Source: Candidatus Thiomargarita nelsonii
Lineage (GTDB): Bacteria > Pseudomonadota > Gammaproteobacteria > Beggiatoales > Beggiatoaceae
Direction: 5' to 3'
Length of the DNA stretch: 5,409 nucleotides
NCBI GenBank assembly: GCA_001640045.1
Contig: LUTY01002540.1
Coordinates: forward strand, 1 to 5,409
In this document: piece after piece, positions 5,327-5,409 of the stretch
How the letters are laid out: each line of letters begins with the position of its first letter
How positions within the stretch are numbered: the stretch's first letter is position 1
The notes under the pieces: model-generated
Databases searched by the model: none
What the model was told of the DNA's origin: nothing
What the model saw: the letters and a program-made list of their open reading frames with translations, nothing else
Program-made: the position numbers and the translations under genes

Positions 5327-5409
5327 ATTTTTTTATCACTTTGATTTATATATTATTTTTATAGTTATAGGAGTATCTATTAGTCTCATTGGGTATTTGG
5401 GGATAGGCT
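5327..5409. other. AT-rich window end, nothing identified
   Basis: After a T7 run this stretch is very AT-rich (TTTATATATTATTTTTATAG) and then TAGGAGTATC. The latter could be a ribosome binding site for a plus-strand gene running off the window, but no start codon with a convincing frame follows. No feature is called. Confidence 0.3.

Noticed and set aside
1..5409. A new multi-gene defence or secretion system
   Set aside because: Hcp, TssC, DsrC-like and transposase are known families; the one unknown gene has no conserved partner visible here.

Overview
This 5.4-kb window looks like a mobile-element-rich part of a gammaproteobacterial genome, plausibly a sulfur oxidiser of the Thiotrichales/Beggiatoaceae kind. 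That placement is an inference. It rests on a DsrC-family protein, type VI secretion (T6SS) genes, moderate GC, and short palindromic repeats with GCGTGGGAA or GCGTGGGACGC cores in the gaps between genes. The sequence carries no direct taxonomic marker.

Layout, left to right. (1) Positions 38-226, minus strand, hold a broken piece of a tssC-like gene, a second copy distinct from the intact one further right. (2) Positions 242-760, plus strand, encode a full-length Hcp (TssD). It has a well-placed Shine-Dalgarno but ATA where ATG is expected. (3) A 193-bp gap with a small hairpin follows. (4) Positions 954-2387, minus strand, encode an essentially full-length TssC (VipB/ImpC) sheath protein, convergent with hcp and without tssB beside it. 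(5) Positions 2502-2936, minus strand, encode a small unrecognised protein with an HExxH metallopeptidase-type motif. (6) A repeat-filled gap separates it from (7) positions 3118-3462, minus strand, a DsrC/TusE-family protein that has the upstream C-terminal cysteine but tryptophan in place of the penultimate one. (8) Positions 3479-5243, minus strand, hold an insertion-sequence transposase of DDE/IS4-superfamily type, split by a one-base frameshift near 4029-4045. Its last residues are encoded by palindromic repeats. A near-consensus promoter overlapping a 10-bp palindrome lies upstream. (9) Positions 5327-5409 are AT-rich and contain nothing I can identify.

Hcp and TssC would act together in a T6SS: TssC with TssB forms the contractile sheath around the Hcp tube. 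Here they are not in the usual co-directional tssB-tssC-hcp order. The tssC fragment next to hcp is inverted and at least two genes show lesions. The T6SS locus has therefore been rearranged or decayed, or the contig contains a chimeric junction. The dsrC-like and HExxH genes have no evident functional link to the T6SS genes. I see no convincing new multi-gene system. The points most worth checking are the hcp ATA start, the cysteine-variant DsrC, the HExxH orphan, and the repeats at gene borders.
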